Shown one piece after another: positions 53,594 through 63,777 of a stretch of 64,000 nucleotides of DNA. Under the pieces are notes generated by a model, which was not told the origin of the DNA, ran no database searches, and saw nothing but the letters and a program-made list of their open reading frames with translations. The DNA lies in NCBI RefSeq assembly GCF_000166195.2, contig NZ_CM001403.1, positions 7,614,877 through 7,678,876 on the forward strand, written 5' to 3'. Every line of letters starts with the position of its first letter. The first letter of the stretch is position 1. A program made the position numbers and the translations under genes. The DNA comes from Mucilaginibacter paludis DSM 18603. GTDB taxonomy: Bacteria; Bacteroidota; Bacteroidia; Sphingobacteriales; Sphingobacteriaceae.

Positions 53594-55447
53594 TTATTTT
53601 TTCAGCTCAATTACCAGTGTGGTTTTAGCTGGTATGCTGATATTTTGTATAGACGCCAATTGCTGGCTGGTCGTTACATTAATACCTGCCGTAAAGCCCT
53701 TGGTACGTTCGGCAAAGCGTTCGGTATTCAGGGTTTCATCTTTGGCATTGCTGTTGTAAGCCACCATGACGGTTTGCTGCGCATCGTACCTGAAGTATAC
53801 ATAGATGCCCTTGGCGGGGATATATTGCATCAGCTTGCCGGTTTGCAGGGCACTTGATTGCTTACGGAAGTTAGCCAGGGCCCTTACGTAGTTAAAGGCT
53901 TCGTTCTCCTTACCGGTACGGCCATCTTGCGTAAACTTGTTGCTTTTATCGCCAGCCCAGCCACCCGGAAAATCAAGCCTCACCAAACCATCCGGGTTAG
54001 AAAAGTTTTTCATCAATATCTCGTCACCATAATATAGCTGTGGGATGCCGCGCATGGTAAGCAGTAAAGCCATGCCGGCTTTAAACTTGCTAAAATCCTC
54101 GTTTACCATCGAGTAAAAGCGGCTCATATCGTGGTTATCCAAAAATACCACGTTGCGGGTGGCATCCTGGTATAAAAAATCCTGCGCCAAAATGGAGTAG
54201 AGCCTGTTTACACCATCTGTCCAGCCGTCTTTTCCGTTTAAGGCCTCAAAAATGCCGTCTTTGATTTGCCCGTCCGTAATGCCGGGCAAATGCGTATCAA
54301 AGCCACGGTTTACGGTATTGCCCTGCGTAAAGTAAGCCTGGTTAGGTACCGACCATACCAGCGTTTCGCCAAAGATGGAGAAGTGCGGAAACTCGGCTTT
54401 TATTTTGCGGGCCCAATCGGCCATGTAAGCCGCATCATTATAAGGGTAAGTATCCAAACGGAAGCCATCAACCCCGGCGTACTCTATCCACCAGATGTGG
54501 TTTTGAGTAAGGTAATTCTGTACGTAGGGGTTGCTTTCGTTCATATCCGCCATGCGGTGGTCAAACCAGCCGTCGAGCATAGTTTTACGGTCCACTGGCG
54601 AGGCATGCGGATCCATTACGGCGGCATCCCTAAAGTTCGACTGGGTGTACGTTGGCCACTGATGCACCCAGCTTTTCATCGGCATATCTTTAATAAACCA
54701 ATGCTCGGTACCTACGTGGTTATGCACCAGGTCTTTAATTACCTTTAAGCCTATGGCATGGCATTTTTCTACATACTGTTTATACAGTTGGTTGTTGCCG
54801 TAGCGCGGGTCGGTTTTATAATGATCGGTAACGGCGTAACCGTGGTATGATGCCTGGGGCTCATCGTTCTCAATTTCGGGCGTTAGCCAAATGGTGGTTA
54901 CGCCTAAGTCTTTCAAATAATCCAGGTGATTCATTACCCCCTGGATATCTCCGCCATGGCGGTAATAGATAGAATCGCGGTTTACAGCAGTTTCCAACAT
55001 ACCGGGCTTGCTGTCGTTTGACGGATCGCCGTTCGAGAACCTGTCGGGCATAATGAGGTAAATCAGGTCTTTGCTGGTAACACCCTGCGCCCGGTTAGGG
55101 GAGCGGTTACGCTCCTTTAACTCGTACTGGTATTCAATGTTTTTAGTGCCTGCTTTAGCAAACGCGATGGTAAATAAACCCGGTTTCGCTGTAGCGGATA
55201 TTTCAATATCTAAAAACAGGTAATTAGAATTTTCTACCTGGTGAACCTGCGCCAGCCGTACCCCGGGATAATTCAGCTTTACCGAGCGGCTGGCTATCTG
55301 GTTGCCATGTACAATCAGCTGCAACTTAGGGTTCTTCATCCCCACCCACCAAAAGGCGGGTTCAACACGTTCTAATGCCGGGATCTGGGCGATAGCGCTC
55401 GCGGTAACGAACATGAAGAGCAAGGCAACTGACAGGCGTAATTTCAT
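53594..55447 (-). CDS. Periplasmic GH13 neopullulanase/cyclomaltodextrinase (SusA-like)
   Basis: The 617-residue protein has a signal peptide (LSVALLFMFVTASAIAQ), an N-terminal cyclomaltodextrinase domain (ERVEPAFWWVGMKNPKLQLIVHG), a GH13 barrel with VIKDLVHNHVGTEHW (region I), DGFRLDTYPYND (nucleophile Asp), SIFGETLVW (acid Glu) and FLDNHDMSRF (third Asp), and a C-terminal cyclomaltodextrinase domain with ALANFRKQSSALQTGKLM. It should degrade imported maltooligosaccharides or cyclodextrins in the periplasm, the role of SusA. It lies 10 bases downstream of the GH31 gene in the operon. Confidence 0.92.
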   Translation of the reverse strand: MKLRLSVALLFMFVTASAIAQIPALERVEPAFWWVGMKNPKLQLIVHGNQIASRSVKLNYPGVRLAQVHQVENSNYLFLDIEISATAKPGLFTIAFAKAGTKNIEYQYELKERNRSPNRAQGVTSKDLIYLIMPDRFSNGDPSNDSKPGMLETAVNRDSIYYRHGGDIQGVMNHLDYLKDLGVTTIWLTPEIENDEPQASYHGYAVTDHYKTDPRYGNNQLYKQYVEKCHAIGLKVIKDLVHNHVGTEHWFIKDMPMKSWVHQWPTYTQSNFRDAAVMDPHASPVDRKTMLDGWFDHRMADMNESNPYVQNYLTQNHIWWIEYAGVDGFRLDTYPYNDAAYMADWARKIKAEFPHFSIFGETLVWSVPNQAYFTQGNTVNRGFDTHLPGITDGQIKDGIFEALNGKDGWTDGVNRLYSILAQDFLYQDATRNVVFLDNHDMSRFYSMVNEDFSKFKAGMALLLTMRGIPQLYYGDEILMKNFSNPDGLVRLDFPGGWAGDKSNKFTQDGRTGKENEAFNYVRALANFRKQSSALQTGKLMQYIPAKGIYVYFRYDAQQTVMVAYNSNAKDETLNTERFAERTKGFTAGINVTTSQQLASIQNISIPAKTTLVIELKK

Positions 55448-55457
55448 TTTGATCTAT

Positions 55458-57920
55458 TTAGAAGTTTATTGAAAACTGATCGTTAATGTTTTTGATCACT
55501 ATACTTTTTACTTTCTCACCCTCGGCGGTGTTTGCATTTCCCTGTGGATCAAATTTGGAAATAGGCGTTAAGAAGGATACAAAATCGTCGGTGATACTCA
55601 TTTTAGCTCCGTTCATTTTAAACGATGTGCTGTTAGCAAACCCATGCAACATCAGTTTAATGTTCTTGAATTTTGATGTTAAGGTTCCTTCCGCTTTGGC
55701 GAAAACGATAGTATTCTTAGCCGCATCATAAGTAATGGCGCGTTTGTAAAAATCGCCATGCTCGTAGTTATAGCTTTCGCCGTCATCCTCGTAATACACG
55801 TAGGTGTTTTTAACCGCACCCTGGTACACATGGATAGTGAGCGTGTCGGTTGGTTTTTGGGCTGTAGTTTGAACTAACGACTGCATGGGGATGATGCTGC
55901 TCTCCTTTACATAAACAGGAAGCTTGCTTTGCGATAACTGGATAATTTTTTGCTGACCGCCATTTTGTACTTCGCCGTTGTACAGATCATACCATTTACC
56001 TGCCGGGAAATAAACTTTGCCAAACTTGGCATCGCCCTCAAATGGAGCTACCAGGAATGCGCTGCCAAAAAGGTATTGGTTTTGAAATTGTTCGTTATAA
56101 ATATTGGCATCAAAGGTGTAATCGATAGCCAATGAGCGCATCAGCGGTTGCCCGTTTTGGGTAGCTTCGTAAAATGCCGAGTATAAATAAGGCATCAGCT
56201 TATAGCGCAGGTTGATGTAGTTTCTGGATATTTCCAGCACTTCTTCGCCAAACGTCCAGGGCTCGGCCGATTTGGTGTTCACCGCCGTATGGTTACGGAA
56301 GTAGGGATTAAACGCCCCGATCTGGATCCAGCGGGCAAAAAGCGATATTGAGGGGTTGCCTGTAAAGCCGCCAATGTCCATCCCGGTGAAGGCTACACCG
56401 CTTAAACCTAAGCTGTTGAGTAAACGCACCCCCGCCAGCATGTGGCTATCTTCGGACCGGTTATCGCCTGTCCAGATGGCTGTATAGCGTTGCAGCCCTG
56501 CATAACCCGCACGAGTTAAAATAAACGGGCGTTTGCCAAAAGCTTCCTTGGCACCTTCGTAACTTGAACGGGCCATTTGCATGCCGTACACATTATGGGT
56601 TTGCAGGTGCGATGCCTTTTTACCATCGTAATCAAAAATGATGTTATCAGGCATTTTCTGCCCCCAACTGGCTATTTCGTTCATGTCGTTCCAAATGCCG
56701 CTAATGCCGTCGGCACCGTACGTCTTCATTTCCTGCGCCCACCAGGTGCGGGTTTTAGGGTTTGTAAAATCGGGAAAATGGCACCAGCCCGGCCATACTT
56801 CGCCGCTGTAATTGGTGCTGTCGGGATATTTGGCAAAAATATTAGCCGTTAGGCCACGTTCGTAGGTGCCGTATCCCTTTTCAATTTTTACGCCAGGGTC
56901 AACAATCACGGTGAGTTTAAAGCCCATATCTTTGAGCTTGTCGTTCATTTTTTTAGGGTCGGGGAAGCGGTCTTTATCCCAGGTAAATACCTTGTAATGG
57001 TCCATGTAATGGATATCCAGGGTAATGCCGTCTGCCGGAATCTTCTTTTCGCGCAGGGTTTGCGCTATGCGAAAAACTTCAGTTTCGGGATAATAGCTGT
57101 AGCGGTTTTGCTGGTAGCCCAAACTCCATAGCGGCGGCATTTTCATGCGGCCGGTTAGTGCTGTATAAGATGTAATAATATCGGCAATACGCTTGTTGTA
57201 GATGAAGTAATAATTCATCTCGCCGCCGCGTGCGCCAAAAAACGAAAAGCGGTTATTACTGGCGCCGAAGTTAAAATCGCTTTGGTAGGTATTATCCAGA
57301 AATATACCGTAGTTAACCTGGTGGTGAATGCCGATATAAAAGGGAATGGTAGAATAGATAGGATCTTGCCCGGCACTGTAGCCAAAGGCATCGGTATTCC
57401 AGTTGGTATACCCACTGCCTTTACGGTCGAGGTTCCCGGTTTTTTCTCCTAAACCCACGAAGCGTTCGCCATCCTGCATTTTTTTATAGGTAGTAACGGA
57501 TTCATTTACCCATGATGTGGTTAAACCGGTTTCGTCCTGGTTGATGATTTTGCCGTCGGGCGTATAAAACGTAATAGCGAAAGGCGATTTGGTAATGGTA
57601 ACCTTCAGCGAGTCGGTTACCACGTTAACCTCGTTGGTGTTTTGGGTAATGTTGGTTTGAGTTTTTTGTGCTTGCGCGATAACTGCGTACGAAAAATCGG
57701 GAGCCAGCTTTTGTTTATCTATCCTTACCCTGATCACGTTTGGAGCGTAAACCGCTATAGTAGCGAAGGCATTATCGGTTGTAATATTTACCTGCTGCCC
57801 TTCAATGGCTACACTGGTAATGTTACCCACACTTTTAACCGGACTGGTTTGTGCAAACGTTAAACAATTGGCAAGTAAGGCAAAGGGAATTAAAAAGCAG
57901 GATTTGATATTCATAGTCAA
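55458..57920 (-). CDS. GH31 alpha-glucosidase, exported
   Basis: The 820-residue protein has a signal peptide (IKSCFLIPFALLANCLTFAQ), a GH31 N-terminal beta-domain, and the catalytic barrel with MPPLWSLGYQQNRYSYYPE, DGISGIWNDMNEIASW (nucleophile Asp in WNDMNE), RPFILTRAGYAGLQRYTAIWTGDNRSEDSHM (acid Asp in GDN) and GVAFTGMDIGGF, then C-terminal beta-domains. It should release glucose from the ends of maltooligosaccharides in the periplasm. It takes the functional place of SusB (a GH97 enzyme) in the Bacteroides model. Ten bases separate it from the neopullulanase gene. Confidence 0.94.
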   Translation of the reverse strand: MTMNIKSCFLIPFALLANCLTFAQTSPVKSVGNITSVAIEGQQVNITTDNAFATIAVYAPNVIRVRIDKQKLAPDFSYAVIAQAQKTQTNITQNTNEVNVVTDSLKVTITKSPFAITFYTPDGKIINQDETGLTTSWVNESVTTYKKMQDGERFVGLGEKTGNLDRKGSGYTNWNTDAFGYSAGQDPIYSTIPFYIGIHHQVNYGIFLDNTYQSDFNFGASNNRFSFFGARGGEMNYYFIYNKRIADIITSYTALTGRMKMPPLWSLGYQQNRYSYYPETEVFRIAQTLREKKIPADGITLDIHYMDHYKVFTWDKDRFPDPKKMNDKLKDMGFKLTVIVDPGVKIEKGYGTYERGLTANIFAKYPDSTNYSGEVWPGWCHFPDFTNPKTRTWWAQEMKTYGADGISGIWNDMNEIASWGQKMPDNIIFDYDGKKASHLQTHNVYGMQMARSSYEGAKEAFGKRPFILTRAGYAGLQRYTAIWTGDNRSEDSHMLAGVRLLNSLGLSGVAFTGMDIGGFTGNPSISLFARWIQIGAFNPYFRNHTAVNTKSAEPWTFGEEVLEISRNYINLRYKLMPYLYSAFYEATQNGQPLMRSLAIDYTFDANIYNEQFQNQYLFGSAFLVAPFEGDAKFGKVYFPAGKWYDLYNGEVQNGGQQKIIQLSQSKLPVYVKESSIIPMQSLVQTTAQKPTDTLTIHVYQGAVKNTYVYYEDDGESYNYEHGDFYKRAITYDAAKNTIVFAKAEGTLTSKFKNIKLMLHGFANSTSFKMNGAKMSITDDFVSFLTPISKFDPQGNANTAEGEKVKSIVIKNINDQFSINF

Positions 57921-58024
57921 TGTGTTGTTTAATGATGATCATTTAAAATTAACCAAAAAACGATCGTGATGTAGCAATAACCTGCCCGCTTATCAGGGCG
58001 GGCAGGAATAAGGTCAGTTATTAA

Positions 58025-59101
58025 TTATTGCTTTGTTATAGTGTAAGCCAGCTTACTGATATCCAGTGTGATTAAATAATTACCTGCTACCGTAATGGGA
58101 ATATTGTTTCCGTTTTGAGTATCAAGTGTGCCATTATTGGTTAATGAGCCATAGCTTGTTCCCCAATCGTGATTTAACCTGAACTTTAATGCGCCAACCG
58201 TGAGGGCTACCACGCCCGACCAGGTTTGCGTGCCATTGTTAAATTTAAGGTCGGTATCGCTTTGAACACCGCTGCCATTTGGCCAGCCGTTAGGTGTGGC
58301 ATCGCCAACAATACTCCATTGCACTTGTGTAAAGGCGATGGTACCTTGATTAAGGTCGACCGTAACGAGGTTTGATTTGATATTGAAGTTAGGATCAACT
58401 GTAGTTTTGGTAGGAGCGAGGATATCGCCGCCCGTAGTACTTATCAAACCGCTGCCTGCATTGCCGTATGCAACATTGAAGTTTTTGGCTGTTGTGATTT
58501 TAAAATGCTGATCGCTACCGGTAAAATTAATGATGCCTGTAAAAATACCGTTGCCTGTGGCCGATTGCAAACTATCTGCAGTAGCCGGGGTCCAACCCTG
58601 GTATGCGCCAGGAACATACACATAAGATGCCAGTGCGAATGGGGTAGCTGTTAAGGTGACCACGTTTGAGTACACAATACCCGCTGTTGCGCTTAATGAT
58701 GATTTTAAACGGACTTCAACCTGGGTGCTGGTACCTGCTGAAATACCCATGCCTAATAATACGTTGTTCAGATCTTGCACCGAGAATGCTTGCGATAGTA
58801 CATTGGCCCCTAATGCAACTTCCTTTTTTGGCGTTGCAAAATTATCGCCCTTGGTATCAAACTGCAAAACATTGCTCACCGCGGCAGTATAGCCGTAGGA
58901 GGGAGCCGTAGCGGTAAAGGTAACTGCCGTAGCTGATAAATTTGCTTTAACTAATGCCGGTGTGGTTGTGGATGCCGTAAGCACAGCTGCTTTTGTTTTG
59001 CTGCTATCAACAGATATGATCTGTTCATCCTTTTTGCAGGCCGCCAACAGGAGCATCATACCTGTAGCCAGCTGTAAATACTTTGTAAAAACCGTTTTCA
59101 T
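58025..59101 (-). CDS. SusE-like starch-binding outer-membrane lipoprotein
   Basis: The 358-residue protein has a lipoprotein signal (LQLATGMMLLLAACKKDE), a SusE-type Ig-like N-domain (about residues 45-150, PSYGYTAAVSNVLQFDTKGDNF and PKKEVALGANVLSQAFSVQDLNNVLLGMGI) and two starch-binding-type beta-sandwich repeats (YVPGAYQGWTPATADSLQS and the WSIVGDATPNGWPNG region) with Trp residues set to bind glucan. It should sit at the surface and help hold starch. It is the third gene of the operon in transcription order. SusE/F proteins with this order of SusC-SusD-SusE are typical. Confidence 0.88.
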   Translation of the reverse strand: MKTVFTKYLQLATGMMLLLAACKKDEQIISVDSSKTKAAVLTASTTTPALVKANLSATAVTFTATAPSYGYTAAVSNVLQFDTKGDNFATPKKEVALGANVLSQAFSVQDLNNVLLGMGISAGTSTQVEVRLKSSLSATAGIVYSNVVTLTATPFALASYVYVPGAYQGWTPATADSLQSATGNGIFTGIINFTGSDQHFKITTAKNFNVAYGNAGSGLISTTGGDILAPTKTTVDPNFNIKSNLVTVDLNQGTIAFTQVQWSIVGDATPNGWPNGSGVQSDTDLKFNNGTQTWSGVVALTVGALKFRLNHDWGTSYGSLTNNGTLDTQNGNNIPITVAGNYLITLDISKLAYTITKQ

Positions 59102-59165
59102 TTTTTTGTATTTATTGGTTTATCAATTGGTTAGGCAAAGGGGCAATAAGCCCCTTTGCTATAGC

Positions 59166-60758
59166 TTAATAACCGGTGTTCTGGATCAGGTTAGTGTTAT
59201 TGGTAATATCGCTCGATGGTATCGGGTATAAAGTTCTGAAGCTTTCAACTCCTTTACCTGCTTTAACTCCGCCTTTCCAGGGCCATACGTAATTTGACCC
59301 GGTAAACATACCATAACGGATCAGGTCTGTACGCCTGAAACCTTCCCAATACAACTCGCGGCCACGTTCGTTTAAAACATCGCTTAATGTAATTGAGGTT
59401 AAGTTTCCCGATGTATTGCCATAGGCACGGGCACGCAGTAGGTTTACATAGTTTAGGGCCCCAGAGGTACTACCGCCACTACGCAAAGTAGCCTCGGCGT
59501 ACACCAGGTACATTTCGGCTAAACGGAAAAGCGGGAAATCTGTTGAGCAGAAGGTTCCGTTTGATGATGCTGCCGTAGCACCGCCCGATGTGATGTTTTT
59601 AAATTTAACTACGGCCAAACCGTCGGTAAACGTATTTACATCATCAATATCCTGCTTGGTACCGTAAAACATGGCGCGTTTATCGGTGTTACCGCTTTGA
59701 TCGGCAAATAATTGCGGAAGCATTTTGGTGCTGCGGTTACCACCCCAGCCTCCATTGGGGATGCCGTATAATGCGGGTGTCATGGCGCCGTTTACAGCTG
59801 CGTTAATAATATAAGTGGTGCCGCCGTAGTTCTGGCTGTTTATGCCATCATAGTTAACTGATAAAATAGTTTCCGGGTTGTTCAGGTTATTATCGGCTAA
59901 AAATAAATTGCGGTAGTTGGTGGCCAATGTATACCCTGAGGCTATTACTTTGCTGGAATAAGTGATGGCATCGCCATATTTGCCGTTGCCTGCACCTAAA
60001 TAGGTTTCGGCATTCAGGTACATCCGGGCAAGCAGCGCCCAATCGGCGGCCTGGTCTGCGCGGCCATATTCGTTTTGCTTAGGCGCCATCAGCAAGGGGT
60101 CGATCGCTTTTAATTCCGATTCGATGTAGGCATACAATTTAGCCCTCATAATTTGCGGCGGAAAAAATTTGCCAGTCGGCGTATTCTCATCAATGTAAGG
60201 TGGATTACCAAACAGATCCATCAATACCCAGTAGGCGTAGGCCCTTAAAAAACGTGCTTCGGCACGGTAGTATTTGGCGTTGGTTAAATCGGCACCGGTG
60301 ATGTTACGGGAGCTTAACTTACTATCGGTAGACTCGGAAATGAACGAGCTGGCCACCCTTACCTGGTAAATACAACGGTTATACAAACCGTTAAGCAATG
60401 AGTTACTTGCCGACCAGCCCATGTTGTGAAAATCCGGAACATCAGGGTCGTTCCAGGCACAGATCGCCTCGTCGGTAGTCCATTCCTGGGCGCTCCAGTA
60501 TAAACGTACAAAGTCGGATGTTCCGGCATCTATCCCGCCAAGGTCTGATGTACCTGCACCGCCGCTGCCTGTTAACGCAAAGGCAGCATATACCTTAGCT
60601 AATGATTCTTTGTAACCCAGCGGGGTGGCATAAGCCTGATCGCTGGTAGTTGAATTTGTAGGGGTACGGTTCAGGTCTTTTTGGCATGATACCAGGCTCA
60701 CAGTGATGGCAAGCGTGATACTCAAATATTTTATTAAATTCTTTTTCATGTCTTTCAA
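59166..60758 (-). CDS. susD: SusD/RagB-family starch-binding lipoprotein
   Basis: The 530-residue protein has a lipoprotein signal (LIKYLSITLAITVSLVSCQK; ATG at 60758 or three codons later) and the SusD fold with TPR-like helices: AEARFLRAYAYWVLMDLFGNPPYIDENTP, LLARMYLNAETYLGAGNGKYGDAITYSSKVIASGY, FRLAEMYLVYAEATLRSGG and LNERGRELYWEGFRRTDLIRYGMF. It lies at the cell surface as the lid of the SusC pore and captures maltooligosaccharides. SusC is 13 bases upstream. The symbol is used in the family sense, by position in a starch locus. Confidence 0.94.
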   Translation of the reverse strand: MKDMKKNLIKYLSITLAITVSLVSCQKDLNRTPTNSTTSDQAYATPLGYKESLAKVYAAFALTGSGGAGTSDLGGIDAGTSDFVRLYWSAQEWTTDEAICAWNDPDVPDFHNMGWSASNSLLNGLYNRCIYQVRVASSFISESTDSKLSSRNITGADLTNAKYYRAEARFLRAYAYWVLMDLFGNPPYIDENTPTGKFFPPQIMRAKLYAYIESELKAIDPLLMAPKQNEYGRADQAADWALLARMYLNAETYLGAGNGKYGDAITYSSKVIASGYTLATNYRNLFLADNNLNNPETILSVNYDGINSQNYGGTTYIINAAVNGAMTPALYGIPNGGWGGNRSTKMLPQLFADQSGNTDKRAMFYGTKQDIDDVNTFTDGLAVVKFKNITSGGATAASSNGTFCSTDFPLFRLAEMYLVYAEATLRSGGSTSGALNYVNLLRARAYGNTSGNLTSITLSDVLNERGRELYWEGFRRTDLIRYGMFTGSNYVWPWKGGVKAGKGVESFRTLYPIPSSDITNNTNLIQNTGY

Positions 60759-60771
60759 ATTATATCGTTAA

Positions 60772-63700
60772 TTAAAAACCAAGATTTAAGCCCAGGGTAT
60801 AGGTTCTTGGCCTTGGATAAAATTTGTTGTCGATACCATCATAAATTTCAGGATCAACACCAGAGTATTTGGTAATGGTAAATACGTTTTGAACATTGGC
60901 GTTTAAGCGCAGGTTCATGGTTTTATAAATCTTACCGAAGTTGTAACCCAAACCAACGTTATCCATTTTCAAAAACGACGCGTTCTCTACATAATAATCG
61001 CTCATGTACTGGCTATTGGTAAAGCCGGTTTTTAAAAGACTGCTGCTCGCGTTATTGATTAAACCTGCAGAACTGATCAGGGTATTTTGGGTACCCAAAT
61101 TTGATGCAATGTTGTTGTACATATAGTTACCCAGGTTGGCACGCAATACAGTGCTTGCTGTCCATTTTTTATAAGTAAACTGGGTGCTGAAGCCCATTAC
61201 GTAAGTTGGGTATGGGGATTTATAACGGTACAGATCGCTTGAGTTAATGATGCCGTCGCCATTTAAATCCTGATACACACCCTGTAAGGGTTTACCATTG
61301 GCATCATAAACCTGTTTGTATACATAAAAGCTTTTGGCGTTGTAACCAACGGTATTTACCTGAACGGTATTTGCGGTACCGCCTGATATACCTCCAACCA
61401 AAGTACCTACGGAATTGTTATCGCTGGTGATTGACAGGTTAGTGATTTTGTTTTTGTTATAAGCAACATTATAGCTGATGCTCCAAGTGATATCGTTGGT
61501 TTTGATAGCTATGCCGGTTAAGTTTAACTCGATACCGCGGTTAGTCATGTTACCTACGTTGGTGGTTAACTGGTTGGTAAAGTTAGTACCTGACGGGATG
61601 AACACTGTGGAAAGCAGGTCTTTGGTGTTTTTGTAGTAAGCATCAACAGTACCGGTAATACGCTGGTTGAGAAAGCCAAAATCAAACCCAATATTGGTGG
61701 CCTGTGTAGTTTCCCACTTCAGGTTGCTATCATAAGCAGCTGGTGTGTACAGGTAGTAATAGCTGTTACCAAACTGATATTGCGAGCCGTTGCCGCTTAA
61801 CGAGTAGGTTGGCAGATAACCATAGTTACCAATGCCATCTTGCTGGCCGGTTACGCCATAGCTTAAGCGCAATTTAAGGTCAGACAGGGTTTTAGAATCC
61901 TTCAGGAAACTCTCATCGCTAATCCTCCAGGTAAATGCCGCCGAAGGGAAAACACCCCAACGGTTAGCCGGGCTAAATTTAGATGAACCATCTGTACGTA
62001 AAGAGCCCGAAAAGATATACTTGGTATCAAAAGTATAAATTAAACGACCGTAGTACGATATCAGCGTATATTGAGGTTTATCGTAAGGATAAACCTGTTC
62101 AGAACCCGCTATCAGGGTGCCGTTGGCGCTGTAATTGGCGTAGTTATAGTTGGTGGTTAAAAAATCGTAGTAACCGTAACCGGCTGTTACATTGATGTTA
62201 CTTTTTATTGATTTAATATCACTGGTATAGTTTAAATAAGCTTCGGCGGTTTTGTTAAAGATATTTTGGTGATACTCTGTATTGGTACCCTGGGTTGAGT
62301 AGCCTTGTGCCGCGTTAGCAGGTATGTAGGTGCCGCCGCCGCCTTTTGAAACATCATACCCAAGGTTGATGTTGGCGTGTAAAGCCTTTAGGAACGGAAA
62401 ACGGTAATCAATTGTACCATTGCCAATACTGCGGTAGGTATCACCATTGTTGTATTTATCCAATAACAGGCCTACAGGGTTACGTGGAGCATTAGGGTTA
62501 ACTCCGCTTGAAGCTGTTCCCGGTGTATTGTACCATTCGTAATAGCCGTTCCATGGCGAACCGGTAACGTGTACGGGTTGAGTTGGATCAAATGTTAAGG
62601 CTGCGCCGATGGCATCCTGGTTGGCAAACCTGCTTTTTGCATAAGCGCCCTTAACGTTAAAGTCAAATTTCAGGTCGTCGTTAAAAAACTTAGGGCTCAG
62701 CCTGATAGACATGGTTGTGCGCTCCAACTTGTCTGTTAATAAAGTACCGCTTTGGTTAAGGTAACCTAACGAAAAGCGGTAAGGTGTATGTTTAGTAGTA
62801 CCGCTTACACTGAAATCATTATCAGATGCAAATGCGTTCTGATAAATCTCTTTTTGCCAGTCGGTATTGGAGTTGCCTAACAGAGCCGCTTTATTGGTGC
62901 CGTTAGCAGCATCATAAGCTTTAACGTATGCGCGAATTTGGTCGCCGCTTAAAACCGAGATCTCTTTAGGGTTGGTAGCAATAGAGTTTTTAGAAGAGAA
63001 ACTGAATTGAGGTGCGCCCGAGGTACCTTTTTTGGTAGTGATGATAATTACACCGTTTGAAGCCCTTGAACCATAAATAGCTGTTGATGCGGCATCTTTC
63101 AATACGGTAAAGGTTTCAATATCATCAGGATTGATCATACTTAACGGATCGCCCACACCCGAAATGGATGATGTGCCATCGGCTTTCTTGGTGCTTTGCA
63201 AGGGGATACCATCAACAATGATCAAGGGATCGTTACTTGAATTTAATGATGCACCCTGACGGATACGGATAGTTGAACCGGCTCCCGGCTGGCCGCCATT
63301 GGTAGTGATAGACACGCCCGATATTTTACCCTGGATGAGTTGGGCAGGCGACGCGGTAGTACCTTGTTGAAAATCCTTGGACGATACGGTTGAAATAGCT
63401 CCGGTTAAATCTTTTTTAGTTTGTGTACCGTAACCAATTACCACCACCTCGTTCAAGCTTTTTGAGTTGGGAGCCAGGCTAAAATCAACCGTTTGGTGGC
63501 CAGCCGTTACCGTAATTGATTTTGATAAAGCCGCGTAGCCAATAAAGCTGGCTGTTATTGTATAGGCACCGGGCTTAACCCCTTTAATGGTAAAAACACC
63601 ATTGCCGTCAGTAGCACCACCAATGCCCCCCGATAGGGTAACCGATGCTCCAGGCAAGGGGAGTTTATTTTCATCAATAATTTTACCCGAAATACTTCCT

Positions 63701-63777
63701 GTTTGAGCAAATGCCATACCGGATATGATGAGCATTGCCATTAACAGCATGTACTTTTTTAAATAATTGTGTCTCAT
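60772..63777 (-). CDS. susC: SusC/RagA-family TonB-linked outer-membrane transporter
   Basis: The 1001-residue protein has a signal peptide (MLLMAMLIISGMAFAQ), a carboxypeptidase-regulatory-like beta-sandwich (GSISGKIIDENKLPLPGASVTLSGG), the SusC signature NEVVVIGYGTQTKKDLTGAISTV, the plug (QLIQGKISGVSITTNGGQPG, SIRIRQGASLNSSNDPLIIVDGIPL, IYGSRASNGVIIITTKKG), and a beta-barrel to the end (YTLGLNLGF). It should transport maltooligosaccharides across the outer membrane with TonB energy. It is the first gene of the operon. The promoter must lie within the last 220 bases of the window or beyond. Confidence 0.96.
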   Translation of the reverse strand: MRHNYLKKYMLLMAMLIISGMAFAQTGSISGKIIDENKLPLPGASVTLSGGIGGATDGNGVFTIKGVKPGAYTITASFIGYAALSKSITVTAGHQTVDFSLAPNSKSLNEVVVIGYGTQTKKDLTGAISTVSSKDFQQGTTASPAQLIQGKISGVSITTNGGQPGAGSTIRIRQGASLNSSNDPLIIVDGIPLQSTKKADGTSSISGVGDPLSMINPDDIETFTVLKDAASTAIYGSRASNGVIIITTKKGTSGAPQFSFSSKNSIATNPKEISVLSGDQIRAYVKAYDAANGTNKAALLGNSNTDWQKEIYQNAFASDNDFSVSGTTKHTPYRFSLGYLNQSGTLLTDKLERTTMSIRLSPKFFNDDLKFDFNVKGAYAKSRFANQDAIGAALTFDPTQPVHVTGSPWNGYYEWYNTPGTASSGVNPNAPRNPVGLLLDKYNNGDTYRSIGNGTIDYRFPFLKALHANINLGYDVSKGGGGTYIPANAAQGYSTQGTNTEYHQNIFNKTAEAYLNYTSDIKSIKSNINVTAGYGYYDFLTTNYNYANYSANGTLIAGSEQVYPYDKPQYTLISYYGRLIYTFDTKYIFSGSLRTDGSSKFSPANRWGVFPSAAFTWRISDESFLKDSKTLSDLKLRLSYGVTGQQDGIGNYGYLPTYSLSGNGSQYQFGNSYYYLYTPAAYDSNLKWETTQATNIGFDFGFLNQRITGTVDAYYKNTKDLLSTVFIPSGTNFTNQLTTNVGNMTNRGIELNLTGIAIKTNDITWSISYNVAYNKNKITNLSITSDNNSVGTLVGGISGGTANTVQVNTVGYNAKSFYVYKQVYDANGKPLQGVYQDLNGDGIINSSDLYRYKSPYPTYVMGFSTQFTYKKWTASTVLRANLGNYMYNNIASNLGTQNTLISSAGLINNASSSLLKTGFTNSQYMSDYYVENASFLKMDNVGLGYNFGKIYKTMNLRLNANVQNVFTITKYSGVDPEIYDGIDNKFYPRPRTYTLGLNLGF

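Noticed and set aside
54266..54748. A 160-codon plus-strand frame inside the neopullulanase gene
   Set aside because: Antisense shadow of a clear GH13 gene.
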